The position numbers were made by a program, and so were the translations under genes. Positions 55,558 to 64,000 of a stretch of 64,000 bases of DNA are shown here, piece by piece. A model generated the notes under the pieces. The model was not told the origin of the DNA. It made no database searches and saw only the letters and a list, made by a program, of their open reading frames with translations. Origin of the DNA: Roseitranquillus sp963709765 (lineage in GTDB: Bacteria > Pseudomonadota > Alphaproteobacteria > Rhodobacterales > Rhodobacteraceae). The stretch is from assembly GCA_963709765.1 (NCBI GenBank), contig CAVPXL010000001.1:558001-622000 (forward strand), written 5' to 3'. Positions within the stretch are counted from its first letter, which is position 1; each line of letters opens with the position of its first letter.

Positions 55558-56973
55558 TCATCGCAGGCGGTCCCCGATCAGGAATTGCAGCGCCCGGTCG
55601 AGCCGGATGTGCGGCAGGCCCTCCCCCGGTCGGAGACGCAGCTCGGCGGGGGCGAAGGCCATGATCTCGTAATCCGCGTCGAGCCACGCCCGAGCGCCGC
55701 CCCGCGCCGCGCTCAGAAGGCGGGCGGGATCCTCCGGCAGCTCGCCGGGATGAAACGCCGCGCGTCGGCCGTCCGCCTGCAGGGTGCCGCGCACCACGTC
55801 GAGATCGCGCCCGTCATGCTCGACCGTGTCCTCGGTCGTGGCACGCAGGGCGGCCACGGACATGGCGCCGGTCTCGGCTCCCGCAAAGTCGGCGCGACGG
55901 CGCGCCTCGGCCACCAGCGCCTCCACGATCGCCGTCAGCCGCGGATGCTGCCGATGGTGCAGATGGTCGGCCTTGGTCGCCGCGAACAGGATCTTCTCGA
56001 CACGCCGCCCCAGCAGGATCCTGTTGAGCCAGCGATTTCGGCCGGGTCGGAACGCCGAGAGGATATCGGCCATCGCGGTGCGCAGATCCTCCATCGCGGC
56101 TGGCCCCGCATGGATCGCGCCCAGCACGTCGACCAGCACGACCTGTCGGTCTATCCGCGCGAAATGGTTGCGGAAGAAGGGTTTGACCACCTCGCGCTTG
56201 TAGGCCTCGAACCGCCGCGCGAACTCGCGGGCGAGCGAGCCGCGCGGCGCATTGCCCGGCCTCAGCGGGGCGAAGGTCAGCGCCGGGGAGCCCGCCATCT
56301 CCCCCGGCAGCAGGAAGCGCCCTGGCGTGCAGTCGGAAAACCCGCGGGACCGCGCCTCGTTCAGGTAGTCGGTAAAGGAAGCGGCCAGCGCCTTTGCCGC
56401 GGGCTCCGAAAGCTCGGCCCGGGGATCCGTCGCGTCGAGCGCCGCGAGAAACGGCCGCGCGAAGTCGCGTTGCCCGGCCCGCTGCAATGCCTCCTCCGAC
56501 CAGCTCTCGAAATCCCGGTCGAGGAGCGACAGGTCCAGCAGCCATTCGCCGGGATAGTCCACGATGTCGAGGTGAACCGTTCGCGGCCCCGACAGACCGC
56601 GCAAGAGCCCGCCCGGCCGTACACGGAGCGACAGGCGCAGCTCGCTGATGGCGCGGGTCCCGTCGGGCCAGCGCGGCGTCGGACCGGTCATCGCCGCCAG
56701 ATGCGCCTCGTAGTCGAAACGCGGCACGGTGTCGTCAGGCTGCGGCTGCAGATAGGCGGCGATGATGGCGCCCTCGGACGCGGCCGTGAGGCCGGGCAGC
56801 CGCCCGCGCTCCAGCAGGTTCGCGACGAGCGAGGTGATGAAGACGGTCTTGCCCGAGCGGCTAAGCCCGGTCACGCCCAGCCGGATCACGGGCTCGAAAA
56901 ACGCCTCGGAGACGGTATCGCCCACCCGCTCCACGCTGCGCGACAAGCCTTCCGCTAGCTGTCCGACGACCAC
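55558..56973 (-). CDS. ycjX: YcjX family P-loop protein
   Basis: 471 residues from GTG (56973), chosen for the GAGGAGG site; in-frame ATGs upstream overlap truA. Walker A GLSRSGKT (about 36-43), switch-like HLDIVDYPGEWLLDL and FAATKADHLHH for guanine recognition. YcjX is a GTP-binding ATPase-like protein of unsettled role, next to TIGR01620/YcjF. Probably an operon of two. Confidence 0.92.
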   Translation of the reverse strand: MVVGQLAEGLSRSVERVGDTVSEAFFEPVIRLGVTGLSRSGKTVFITSLVANLLERGRLPGLTAASEGAIIAAYLQPQPDDTVPRFDYEAHLAAMTGPTPRWPDGTRAISELRLSLRVRPGGLLRGLSGPRTVHLDIVDYPGEWLLDLSLLDRDFESWSEEALQRAGQRDFARPFLAALDATDPRAELSEPAAKALAASFTDYLNEARSRGFSDCTPGRFLLPGEMAGSPALTFAPLRPGNAPRGSLAREFARRFEAYKREVVKPFFRNHFARIDRQVVLVDVLGAIHAGPAAMEDLRTAMADILSAFRPGRNRWLNRILLGRRVEKILFAATKADHLHHRQHPRLTAIVEALVAEARRRADFAGAETGAMSVAALRATTEDTVEHDGRDLDVVRGTLQADGRRAAFHPGELPEDPARLLSAARGGARAWLDADYEIMAFAPAELRLRPGEGLPHIRLDRALQFLIGDRLR

Positions 56974-57082
56974 TCGGCCCCTCCTCGCCCGTTTCCCGGC
57001 GACACTAGGGGGTTGGCCCGGGATGGGCCAGCGCCCCATGCACCATGTTGCACGCATTGCCGGGGCCCGATAACCCGACGCG

Positions 57083-57853
57083 ATGCCCCGCTATGCCTTC
57101 AGGATCGAATACGACGGCCGCCCGTTCTCGGGCTGGCAGCGCCAGTCCGACCGCCCGTCGGTGCAGGGGGCGGTTGAACGCGCGCTCGGCCGGCTCGAGC
57201 GCGACGTGCCCTCGATCGCCGCGGCAGGTCGCACCGACACCGGCGTCCATGCCCGCGGCCAGGTCGCCCATGCCGATCTGCGCCGCGACTGGGAGCCGTT
57301 CCGGCTGATGGAGGCCCTCAACCACCACCTGCGGCCCGACCCGGTGGCGATCGTGGCGGCAGCCGCGGTCGGGGACGAATGGCACGCCCGGTTCTCGGCG
57401 GTGGAACGGCGCTACTGCTACACGATCCTCAACCGGCGGGCACCGGCCGTCCTCGATCCGCATGTCTGGCTCGTGCGGCACCCGCTCGATCCCGCGTTGA
57501 TGGCCGAGGCGGCGCGGCATCTGGTCGGGCGGCACGACTTCACCACCTTCCGCTCGACCATGTGTCAGGCGGCGAGCCCGGTGAAGTCGGTCGACGAGAT
57601 CCGCGTGGAGCACCGGCAGAGCGACGCCGGCGCGTGCCTCGAGATCCATGTCCGGGCGCGCAGCTTTCTGCACAATCAGGTGCGCAGCTTCGTGGGCACG
57701 CTCGAACGCGTGGGCGCCGGCGCATGGCCACCGCACCGGGTCGCGCAGGCCCTGAACGCACGCGACCGGGCGGCCTGCGGGCCGGTCGCACCTCCGGGCG
57801 GCTTGTGTCTTATGGCCGTGCGCTACCCTGCCGACCCCTTCGATGCCGCCTGA
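57083..57853 (+). CDS. truA: tRNA pseudouridine synthase A
   Basis: 256 residues. Makes pseudouridine at positions 38-40 of the anticodon arm. Catalytic Asp52 in AAGRTDTGVHARGQ. The RRYCYTILNR and SFLHNQVRSFVGTL motifs complete the family. Divergent from ycjX, 110 bp away. The start at 57083 gives the usual PRYAFRIEYDG. Confidence 0.96.
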   Translation: MPRYAFRIEYDGRPFSGWQRQSDRPSVQGAVERALGRLERDVPSIAAAGRTDTGVHARGQVAHADLRRDWEPFRLMEALNHHLRPDPVAIVAAAAVGDEWHARFSAVERRYCYTILNRRAPAVLDPHVWLVRHPLDPALMAEAARHLVGRHDFTTFRSTMCQAASPVKSVDEIRVEHRQSDAGACLEIHVRARSFLHNQVRSFVGTLERVGAGAWPPHRVAQALNARDRAACGPVAPPGGLCLMAVRYPADPFDAA

Positions 57854-57855
57854 CG

Positions 57856-58632
57856 TCAGCCGCCGCGCTCGAAGAGCAGGCCGGTGCTGTCGTGCAGGGC
57901 CACCGGCCCGCCCGCGTAGGACTCTGCGATGCCTGGCGTCCTGAGCCCGACCGACCAGCCATCGCGGCCCAGCCCGGGCAGGAGGTCCAGCGGATCCACC
58001 GCCTCCATGGGCGTGCCCTCCATGTGGCAGACGGCATAGACCTGCCTCCCGTCGGGCGCGTGGCGCAGCGACGTGAAGATCGTCCGTCCGGCGATCGGGC
58101 TGACGTAATCGAACCGGTCGTTTGGCCCGAAATTGTGCCGCAGCCAGGCATTCGCCTGCCGAAAGGTGCGCAACCGGCGCATGAAGCCCGTCTGCGCCGG
58201 GTCGAGGTGGGACAGGGAATTGGCGACGTTGCAGTATTCGTGCATGTCATCCATCCACGCCCGCGCGATCCGCTTGAGCGCGGGAACATCATAACCGGAT
58301 GGCCCGGCCAGAGGCGGCTCGACCGCGTTCAGCAATCGGGCGATCTCGTCGAGGTCGTACGCGGTGACCTCCACCAGCGCCGGCAGGAACTCGAAGAACC
58401 GCGCGAGATCGGCCCGCGTCTCGAAACCCAGGTCCTTGAGCCGGCGAAAGTTGTTCGCGACCGAATAGACACGGCCCTCGCGGCAGATGCCGCCCAGCAT
58501 GCGCGCGATTTCCAGCTCACCCTCGAATGACGTCGCCGCGGAGGTCAGCGTCTCCCGGCGTCGCGCCGCCATCTCCCCAGCACTCCGCAAGGATCGCGCC
58601 CGCTCCGCGAGGAGCGATGGCGTGGCCGTCAT
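57856..58632 (-). CDS. unidentified last gene of the glycogen operon
   Basis: 258 residues, soluble. N-terminal two-thirds helical (RARSLRSAGEMAARRRE; LDPAQTGFMRRLRTFRQANAWL), the end beta-rich (IFTSLRHAPDGRQVYAVCHMEG, WSVGLRTPG, LHDSTGLLFERG). The tail is somewhat like the C-terminal beta domain of alpha-amylase family enzymes, but no catalytic motif is seen, so I give no function. The ATG overlaps the pgm stop as ATGA, so it is made with the glycogen enzymes. It may be a sugar or glucosylglycerol-related protein; that is only a guess. Confidence 0.75.
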   Translation of the reverse strand: MTATPSLLAERARSLRSAGEMAARRRETLTSAATSFEGELEIARMLGGICREGRVYSVANNFRRLKDLGFETRADLARFFEFLPALVEVTAYDLDEIARLLNAVEPPLAGPSGYDVPALKRIARAWMDDMHEYCNVANSLSHLDPAQTGFMRRLRTFRQANAWLRHNFGPNDRFDYVSPIAGRTIFTSLRHAPDGRQVYAVCHMEGTPMEAVDPLDLLPGLGRDGWSVGLRTPGIAESYAGGPVALHDSTGLLFERGG

Positions 58633-60266
58633 GTGCGGACGTCCGGTTCATCCCTCCCGGTGTGTTCACGCAGACCCGCGATCTCTTCGGCGGCCTCGAT
58701 CATCTCGCCCAAGGAGTCCTCGGGCTGGAGATGGAGACGTTCGGCATCGTCGACGTAATCCTCCAGATAGACGCGGACCGTCGCACCCGCCGTACCAGTC
58801 CCCGACAACCGGAAGACGATCCGGCCGCCACGATCGAACAGGATCCGCAGGCCCTGCCCTTCGGCGCGGCTCCCATCCACCGGATCGTCGTAGGCGAACT
58901 CGTCCGCGTTCTCGATCCGGCGACCGGCAACAGTGTGCCCCGGCAGGTCGCCAAGCCGGTCGCGCAGGCGCTGCATCATGCGCTCCGCGCCTGCCGCCTC
59001 GACATTCTCGTAATCGTGGCGCGAGTAGTAGTTCCGCCCGAATTCCGTCCAATGCGCGTTCAGCATTTCGCCGACCGAGCTGCCCTTCTCGGCCAGGATG
59101 TTGAGCCACAACAGCACCGCCCAGAGGCCGTCCTTCTCGCGGACATGATCGCTGCCGGTCCCGGCGCTTTCTTCGCCGCAGAGCGTGATGCGCTCCGCGT
59201 CGAGCAGGTTGCCGAAGAACTTCCACCCCGTCGGTGTCTCGTAGCAGTCGAGACGCCGGGCCTCCGCCACCCGGTCGAGCGCGCGGCTTGTGGGCATCGA
59301 GCGCGCCACGCCCTTGAGCCCGTCCGCATAGCCCGGCGCCAGATGCGCGTTGGCCGCCAGAACCGCGAGGCTGTCGGACGGCGTGACGTAGATCCCGCGG
59401 CCGACGATCATGTTGCGGTCACCGTCGCCGTCGCTGGCGGCGCCGAAATCAGGAGCGTCCTCCGCCATCATCACGTTCATGAGCTCGCTGGCCCAGATCG
59501 GGTTCGGGTCCGGATGACCGCCCCCGAAATCGGGCTTAGGCTCGGCGTTGACGACGCTGCCCCCGGATGCGCCGAGTCGGTCCTCGAGGATGCGCCGGGC
59601 ATAGGGCCCGGTCACCGCGTGCATCGCGTCGAACCGGAGCCGGAAGCCGCCCGCGATCAGCGACCGGATCTTGTCGAAATCGAACAGGCGCTCCATCAGT
59701 TCGGCATAGTCGGCCACCGGGTCCACCACCTCGATCTGCATCCCCGCAAGCGACGTGATGGAGGGTTGCGACAGATCGACGTCCTGGCTTTCGACAATGT
59801 GGTACCGGGTGATCTCCCGACTGGCGGCATGGATTCGGTCGGTGACCTCCTGCGGCGCCGGTCCGCCGTTGGGCGTGTTGAACTTGACGCCGAAATCCTC
59901 GTCCGGTCCACCGGGGTTGTGACTGGCCGACATGATGATCCCGCCATCGGTCTTGTGCTTGCGGATGAGGTTGGAGGCCGCCGGCGTGGAGAGCAGGGCG
60001 TTCTGCCCGACGATGACCTTCGCCGCGCCCGATCCTGCCGCCATCCGCAGGATCACCTGCGCCGCGCGGTCGTTGAAGTAGCGACCGTCGCCGCCCAGGA
60101 CCAAGGTCTTGCCTTCAACCCCGCCGATGCCGTTCCAGATCGACTGGACGAAATTCTCCAGAAAGTGCGACCCCATGAAGACGCGCGTCTTTTTTCGCAG
60201 GCCGCTCGTTCCCGGCTTCTGCCCCTCGATCGGCTTGGTCTCGATCGTCAACGGCTGCATGGTCAT
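58629..60266 (-). CDS. pgm: phosphoglucomutase, alpha-D-glucose specific
   Basis: Interconverts glucose 1-phosphate and 6-phosphate, linking glycogen to glycolysis. 545 residues. Phosphoserine S115 in MSASHNPGGP, the metal loop DGDGDRN and sugar loop CGEESAG, and RLSGTGTAG at the end for phosphate binding. ATG (60266) overlaps the malQ stop. A GGGGGG run is the ribosome site. Confidence 0.95.
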   Translation of the reverse strand: MTMQPLTIETKPIEGQKPGTSGLRKKTRVFMGSHFLENFVQSIWNGIGGVEGKTLVLGGDGRYFNDRAAQVILRMAAGSGAAKVIVGQNALLSTPAASNLIRKHKTDGGIIMSASHNPGGPDEDFGVKFNTPNGGPAPQEVTDRIHAASREITRYHIVESQDVDLSQPSITSLAGMQIEVVDPVADYAELMERLFDFDKIRSLIAGGFRLRFDAMHAVTGPYARRILEDRLGASGGSVVNAEPKPDFGGGHPDPNPIWASELMNVMMAEDAPDFGAASDGDGDRNMIVGRGIYVTPSDSLAVLAANAHLAPGYADGLKGVARSMPTSRALDRVAEARRLDCYETPTGWKFFGNLLDAERITLCGEESAGTGSDHVREKDGLWAVLLWLNILAEKGSSVGEMLNAHWTEFGRNYYSRHDYENVEAAGAERMMQRLRDRLGDLPGHTVAGRRIENADEFAYDDPVDGSRAEGQGLRILFDRGGRIVFRLSGTGTAGATVRVYLEDYVDDAERLHLQPEDSLGEMIEAAEEIAGLREHTGRDEPDVRT

Positions 60267-62167
60267 CGCCCCCCCTTCTTCATGATTTCCGCCACGTGCG
60301 CGACCCGCTGGTCCCGGCCCAGGGCTTCCGGGGTCTCCGGCAGCCGGCGGCGCCAGTTGGGATGCTCGTCCACGGTTCCCGGCAGGTTCGGCTGCTCCAC
60401 CAGACCCATGACGTCCTCGATCTGGACCGCGACCAGCGCCGAACTGGTGCGGGCAAGATGCGCGTGCATCGCGTCGGTGTCCGCGCCACCCGCGGCCAGG
60501 TCGAAGGCCGCCACATCGGCTTCGCGCGCGGCGCAGGCACGCCGTGCAGTGCGGCGGTCGATATCGCCGACTTTCTGACGCCACTCGATGTCGCGCGCGC
60601 TGCGCCAGCCGAGATAGGTCGGCAGATCATGGGTCCCGAACGACGCCAGCGCGCGAGGTTCCCATGTCTCGGGATCGCGGAAGGCGCCGTCCCCGTCCCG
60701 CTCGAACATCGCGACGCGGCAGCCCAGGAGGCCGGCGTTGGCGAGGTCTTCCGGAAGGCCCTGGGGCACGTTGCCAAGGTCTTCGCCGATGATCACGGCC
60801 CCGGCACGATGCGCCTCGATGCGGGCCACCGCGAGCATCGCGGCCTTGGGCATCCGCACGTAGGAGCCCGGCGCGTCGGGCGGCACCCAGAACGCGCGGT
60901 CAAAGCCCAGAATGTGGTCGATGCGCAGAAGCCGCGCGTAGCGCAGTTGCGTGCGAAGGGTGTCGATCAGCGGACGGAATCCGTCCAGCGCCAGGGCGCG
61001 CGGGTTGAACGGGGCGAGGCCCCAGTTCTGTCCGTCGGCCGAGAACGCGTCCGGGGGCGCGCCGAGAGAGACGCCTCTGGCGAACGCCTCCGGTTCGCTC
61101 CACGTCTCGGCACCGTGGGGGTGGGTGCCCACCGCCAGGTCGAGATAGAGACCGTAGGTCATGCCGGCCTCTCTCGCCGAGACGGCGGCGTCGAGAAGCT
61201 GGGTTTCGGCCTGCCATTGCAGGAACGCGTGAAGCCGGACGCGGTCGAGCGTTCCGGCCGCGAACGTCGCTACCGCCGAGGAGTCGGGCGCGTGAAAATC
61301 CTTCGGCCACTCGTTCCAGTAGGGCCCGAAGGTTTCCGACAGAACCTGATGCACGGCGAAGGTGTGAAGCGTGTCGTCCTGATCGCGCAGCCAGGCCTCG
61401 AACCGCGGATCGCCCCCCGCCTTCTCGAAGCTTCGGAACGCGGTCTCGAGTGCGTCGAGCTTGGACGATCGCGCGGCCGCGTAGTCGATGAGCGGCCCGT
61501 CGGCGGCCTGGTCTTGCGCGACCGCGACCGCGACGTGAAGCACGTTGAGGCGGCGGCGATGGGAAGGCGAATAGGGGCTGTTCGCGTTGGCATCCTCAAG
61601 AAAACCCGCGTGAACCGGGTTCATTCCGACGAAGGCGGCGCCTTGCCGCGCAAGCCCCTCGGATGCCCTCGCGAGATCGGAATAGTCGCCGATCCCGCCC
61701 CTTGACGGCGGACGGAGTCCATAGAGCGGCAGCGTCAGGCCCCATGCCCGATCCGGCAGTGGCGGCGTCGGCGGCACGGCGAGCACCATCGCGACGTCCC
61801 CGCCGGCCGCCAACGTATGGTAGCCGACCGGCAGTGGCGGCGGCGACTCGTCCGCCACACCCGACAATTCGGTGCCGTCTTCGAGCTGCAGCCGCCAGCG
61901 GCGGGCTTCGTTGGCGAGCGGCAGCTTGCCTGGCGCTCCCGCCTCCACCACTGTCCAGAGCGGCACATGCCGCGCGTCGCGGGCTGCCTTCAGCTCGGCC
62001 AGCTGGTCCTCGGCCTCGTCGTCGGTGGTCGCGGCGAGACCCATCGCCGCCAGAATCGGACGCAGCGTCTCGGGCGACGCCGCGCGCTCCTCGTCCATCT
62101 GGTCATGATAGGTCGTGGCGATCCCCGCCGCGCGCGCGAGGTCGCGAAGCGGTTCGCCGCTGCTCAT
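60263..62167 (-). CDS. malQ: 4-alpha-glucanotransferase (amylomaltase)
   Basis: Transfers maltodextrin units during glycogen breakdown. 634 residues with an N-terminal domain of about 130 before the GH77 core, as in proteobacterial MalQ. Core motifs: GGIGDYSDLARASEG, NANSPYSPSHRRRLN, RIDHILGFDRAFWVP (Asp nucleophile), GEDLGNVPQGL and FGTHDLPT. Coupled at both ends by ATGA overlaps to glgX and pgm. Confidence 0.95.
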   Translation of the reverse strand: MSSGEPLRDLARAAGIATTYHDQMDEERAASPETLRPILAAMGLAATTDDEAEDQLAELKAARDARHVPLWTVVEAGAPGKLPLANEARRWRLQLEDGTELSGVADESPPPLPVGYHTLAAGGDVAMVLAVPPTPPLPDRAWGLTLPLYGLRPPSRGGIGDYSDLARASEGLARQGAAFVGMNPVHAGFLEDANANSPYSPSHRRRLNVLHVAVAVAQDQAADGPLIDYAAARSSKLDALETAFRSFEKAGGDPRFEAWLRDQDDTLHTFAVHQVLSETFGPYWNEWPKDFHAPDSSAVATFAAGTLDRVRLHAFLQWQAETQLLDAAVSAREAGMTYGLYLDLAVGTHPHGAETWSEPEAFARGVSLGAPPDAFSADGQNWGLAPFNPRALALDGFRPLIDTLRTQLRYARLLRIDHILGFDRAFWVPPDAPGSYVRMPKAAMLAVARIEAHRAGAVIIGEDLGNVPQGLPEDLANAGLLGCRVAMFERDGDGAFRDPETWEPRALASFGTHDLPTYLGWRSARDIEWRQKVGDIDRRTARRACAAREADVAAFDLAAGGADTDAMHAHLARTSSALVAVQIEDVMGLVEQPNLPGTVDEHPNWRRRLPETPEALGRDQRVAHVAEIMKKGGR

Positions 62168-64000
62168 TCCTCGGCGCCCTTCACCAGAACGACCACGGAT
62201 TGGGCGTCGACCCGGATCTTTCCGCGCACGGCGTTCGGGCCGCTATCGGGCGCGGCGGTATCGATATGGGAGATCCAGTGCCGCCCCTCGGTCGGATCGG
62301 GCAGAACCACATCGACCGTCTCTCCGGCATTGAAGACCGCGAAGATCGCGTCATCGCGCGCCGCATAGTCCGGGCTGTCGGCGGCGGTGCGCTTTTCGAC
62401 CGCGATGAACCTCAGGTCCGGATCCGCCCAATCCTCGTCGTGCATCTGTTTGCCGTCGGACCGCCACCAGAAGAGGTCCTGCTTACCGTCCTCGCGCAGG
62501 ACGGAATGGAGGAAGCGTTTCTGCCGCACGATCGGGTTCGCCTTGCGGAAGGCGATCATGTGCGCCACGAAATCCTGGAAGTCCTGATCCGCGCCGGACC
62601 AGTCGACCCAGCCGATCTCGTTGTCCTGACAATAGGCGTTGTTGTTGCCGCCCTGACTGTTGCCCATCTCGTCACCGGCCAGGAGCATCGGCGTTCCCTG
62701 GCTGAGAAGAAGGGTCGCCATCATGTTGCGTTTGCGGCGGGCGCGCATTGCAAGGATGTCGGGGTCGTCGGTCCCGCCCTCCGCGCCCATGTTGTCCGAC
62801 CAGTTCTCGTTGTGGCCATCGTTGCCGTCTTCGCCATTCGCCTCGTTGTGTTTTTCATCGTAGCTGACCACGTCCTCGAGCGTGAAGCCGTCATGGGCCG
62901 TCAGGAAGTTGACAGACGCGATCGCCGGGCGCCCCGAATGATCGAACTGCGCCGCCGAGCCGGTGAGCCGGTCCGCGAGTTCGGGCAGCATGCCCCTGTC
63001 ACCGCGCCAGAAGCGGCGCACACCGTCGCGGTACTTGTCGTTCCACTCCAGGAAGGGCGGCGGGAACGCACCCAGCTGGTAACCGCCGGGTCCGATGTCC
63101 CACGGCTCGGCGATGAGCTTGACCTTGGTCAGCACCGGATCCTGGCGCAGCGCGTCGAAGAAGGCGGCGCCGCGGTCGAACCCGCCCTCGTCCACCCGGC
63201 CGAGGGTCGAGCAGAGGTCGAAGCGGAAGCCGTCAACATGCATCACCTCGACCCAGTAGCGCAGCGAATCCATGATCATCCGCAGAACCATCGGGTGATC
63301 GACATTCACCGTGTTGCCGGTGCCGGTATCGTTCACGTGATAGCGCCGGTCCGGCATCAGCCGGTAGTAGCTGGCGTTGTCGAGCCCGCGGAAGCTGAGC
63401 GTCGGCCCCAGCTCGCTGCCCTCGCAGGTGTGGTTGTAGACCACGTCCATCAGGACCTCGATTCCGGCGTTATGGTAGCGGGCCACCATCTGCTGGAACT
63501 CGGTGATCTGGCCGCCATGCAGGTAACGCGGGTCCGGTGCAAAGAAGCCCAGCGTCTGATAACCCCAGTAATTCGTGAGGTTCTTGTCCACCAGAAAGCG
63601 ATCGTTGAGGAACGCCTGGGCGGGCAGCAACTCCAAGGCGGTGATACCGAGCTTGGTCAGATGCTCCAGCACCGGGTCCGAGGCCAGCGCCATGAAACTG
63701 CCGCGCTGGTGCACGTCCGGGTGGAGCTTGGTCAGCCCCTTGGCATGCGCCTCGTAAATCACCGTCTGGTGGATTGGCGTCATCGGTGCGCGGTCTTCGC
63801 CCCAGGAAAAAGCCGGATCGACCACGATGGAGCGCGGCATGTAGGGCGCGCTGTCGCGGGTGTCGAAGGACAGATCCGCGTCGCGGTGCCCGATCTTGTA
63901 GCCCATCAGGGCATCGTGCCAGCGCGGATGACCCGTCAACCGCTTGGCGTAGGGGTCGACCAGCAGTTTGTGGTGATTGAACCGGTGTCCCTTGTGCGGG
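62164..64000 (-). CDS. glgX: glycogen debranching enzyme GlgX, N-terminus beyond the window
   Basis: GH13 isoamylase-type enzyme cutting alpha-1,6 branches of phosphorylase-limited glycogen. Seen motifs: NHHKLLVDPYAKRL at the window edge, MDVVYNHTCEGSE, FRFDLCSTLG (Asp), IAEPWDIGPGGYQ (Glu) and FLTAHDGFTLEDVVSY. The frame is open to the end of the window, so the start lies beyond it. First gene seen of a four-gene operon, with three ATGA junctions. Confidence 0.96.
   Translation of the reverse strand, partial: PHKGHRFNHHKLLVDPYAKRLTGHPRWHDALMGYKIGHRDADLSFDTRDSAPYMPRSIVVDPAFSWGEDRAPMTPIHQTVIYEAHAKGLTKLHPDVHQRGSFMALASDPVLEHLTKLGITALELLPAQAFLNDRFLVDKNLTNYWGYQTLGFFAPDPRYLHGGQITEFQQMVARYHNAGIEVLMDVVYNHTCEGSELGPTLSFRGLDNASYYRLMPDRRYHVNDTGTGNTVNVDHPMVLRMIMDSLRYWVEVMHVDGFRFDLCSTLGRVDEGGFDRGAAFFDALRQDPVLTKVKLIAEPWDIGPGGYQLGAFPPPFLEWNDKYRDGVRRFWRGDRGMLPELADRLTGSAAQFDHSGRPAIASVNFLTAHDGFTLEDVVSYDEKHNEANGEDGNDGHNENWSDNMGAEGGTDDPDILAMRARRKRNMMATLLLSQGTPMLLAGDEMGNSQGGNNNAYCQDNEIGWVDWSGADQDFQDFVAHMIAFRKANPIVRQKRFLHSVLREDGKQDLFWWRSDGKQMHDEDWADPDLRFIAVEKRTAADSPDYAARDDAIFAVFNAGETVDVVLPDPTEGRHWISHIDTAAPDSGPNAVRGKIRVDAQSVVVLVKGAEE

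Overview
This window is ordinary chromosome from a high-GC alphaproteobacterium. It is most likely a member of the Rhodobacterales (Rhodobacteraceae/Roseobacter type). The case rests on an insertion-less ProS next to lolC-lolD, an HdaA-type DnaA regulator beside polyphosphate genes, a pccA/pccB/methylmalonyl-CoA mutase cluster, choX/choW/choV, and small TIGR01620/YcjX-type and DUF4174 genes. There is no phage, CRISPR array, rRNA or recognisable tRNA. The only mobile DNA is one decayed IS5-family remnant.

Layout. 1-4.7 kb (minus): partial cytochrome c, lolD, lolC and proS, with one unidentified exported-protein gene on the plus strand between proS and lolC. 4.7-10.3 kb (plus): perM-like permease, hdaA, ppk1 and ppx, tightly packed. 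10.3-13.3 kb (minus): a small exported protein, a DjlA-like co-chaperone, GNAT and VOC proteins, and a MAPEG protein. 13.3-21.4 kb (mostly minus): propionyl-CoA to succinyl-CoA route (pccB, pccA, mutase) with small genes in between. 21.5-26.4 kb: HPII catalase, Bcr/CflA exporter, alpha/beta hydrolase, hemerythrin. 26.6-32 kb: frameshifted GMC (choline dehydrogenase-like) oxidoreductase divergent from choX-choW-choV, with an antisense GST gene inside the cho cluster. 32-34.5 kb: DMT exporter and the divergent argO-like/argP-like pair. 34.6-41.1 kb (minus): yebC, two stress/membrane genes, an SLC13-type permease, a YmdB-type phosphodiesterase, 5-FTHF cyclo-ligase and mgtE. 41.4-47.4 kb: guanine deaminase, SDR, HisN-type phosphatase, XRE regulator, quinone oxidoreductase and a Bax-inhibitor-1 protein. 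47.5-48.1 kb: IS5 remnant. 48.3-53.8 kb (minus): DUF2270, rpmG, rnpB, amidase, lipoprotein, gatA, gatC and a ceramidase-like protein. 53.8-57.9 kb: UPF0173 hydrolase, TIGR01620 and YcjX proteins, truA. 57.9-64 kb (minus): a glycogen operon glgX-malQ-pgm plus one unidentified gene, every junction an ATGA overlap.

The most striking feature of the sequence itself is a series of seven sites where removing one base restores a family-like reading frame: ppx end, the 10.3-kb secreted protein, the GMC oxidoreductase twice, 5-FTHF cyclo-ligase, mgtE and the guaD end. All are in the same direction (+1). This looks more like systematic insertion errors in the assembly than real pseudogenes, and it should be settled before any of these genes is called broken.

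I do not see a clearly new multi-gene system. The best leads are a cluster of ATTGAT elements between an XRE regulator and a quinone reductase, a small ORF translationally coupled to that reductase, TTTGCA elements inside the pcc cluster that resemble the known PccR/ScfR site, and the unidentified last gene of the glycogen operon.
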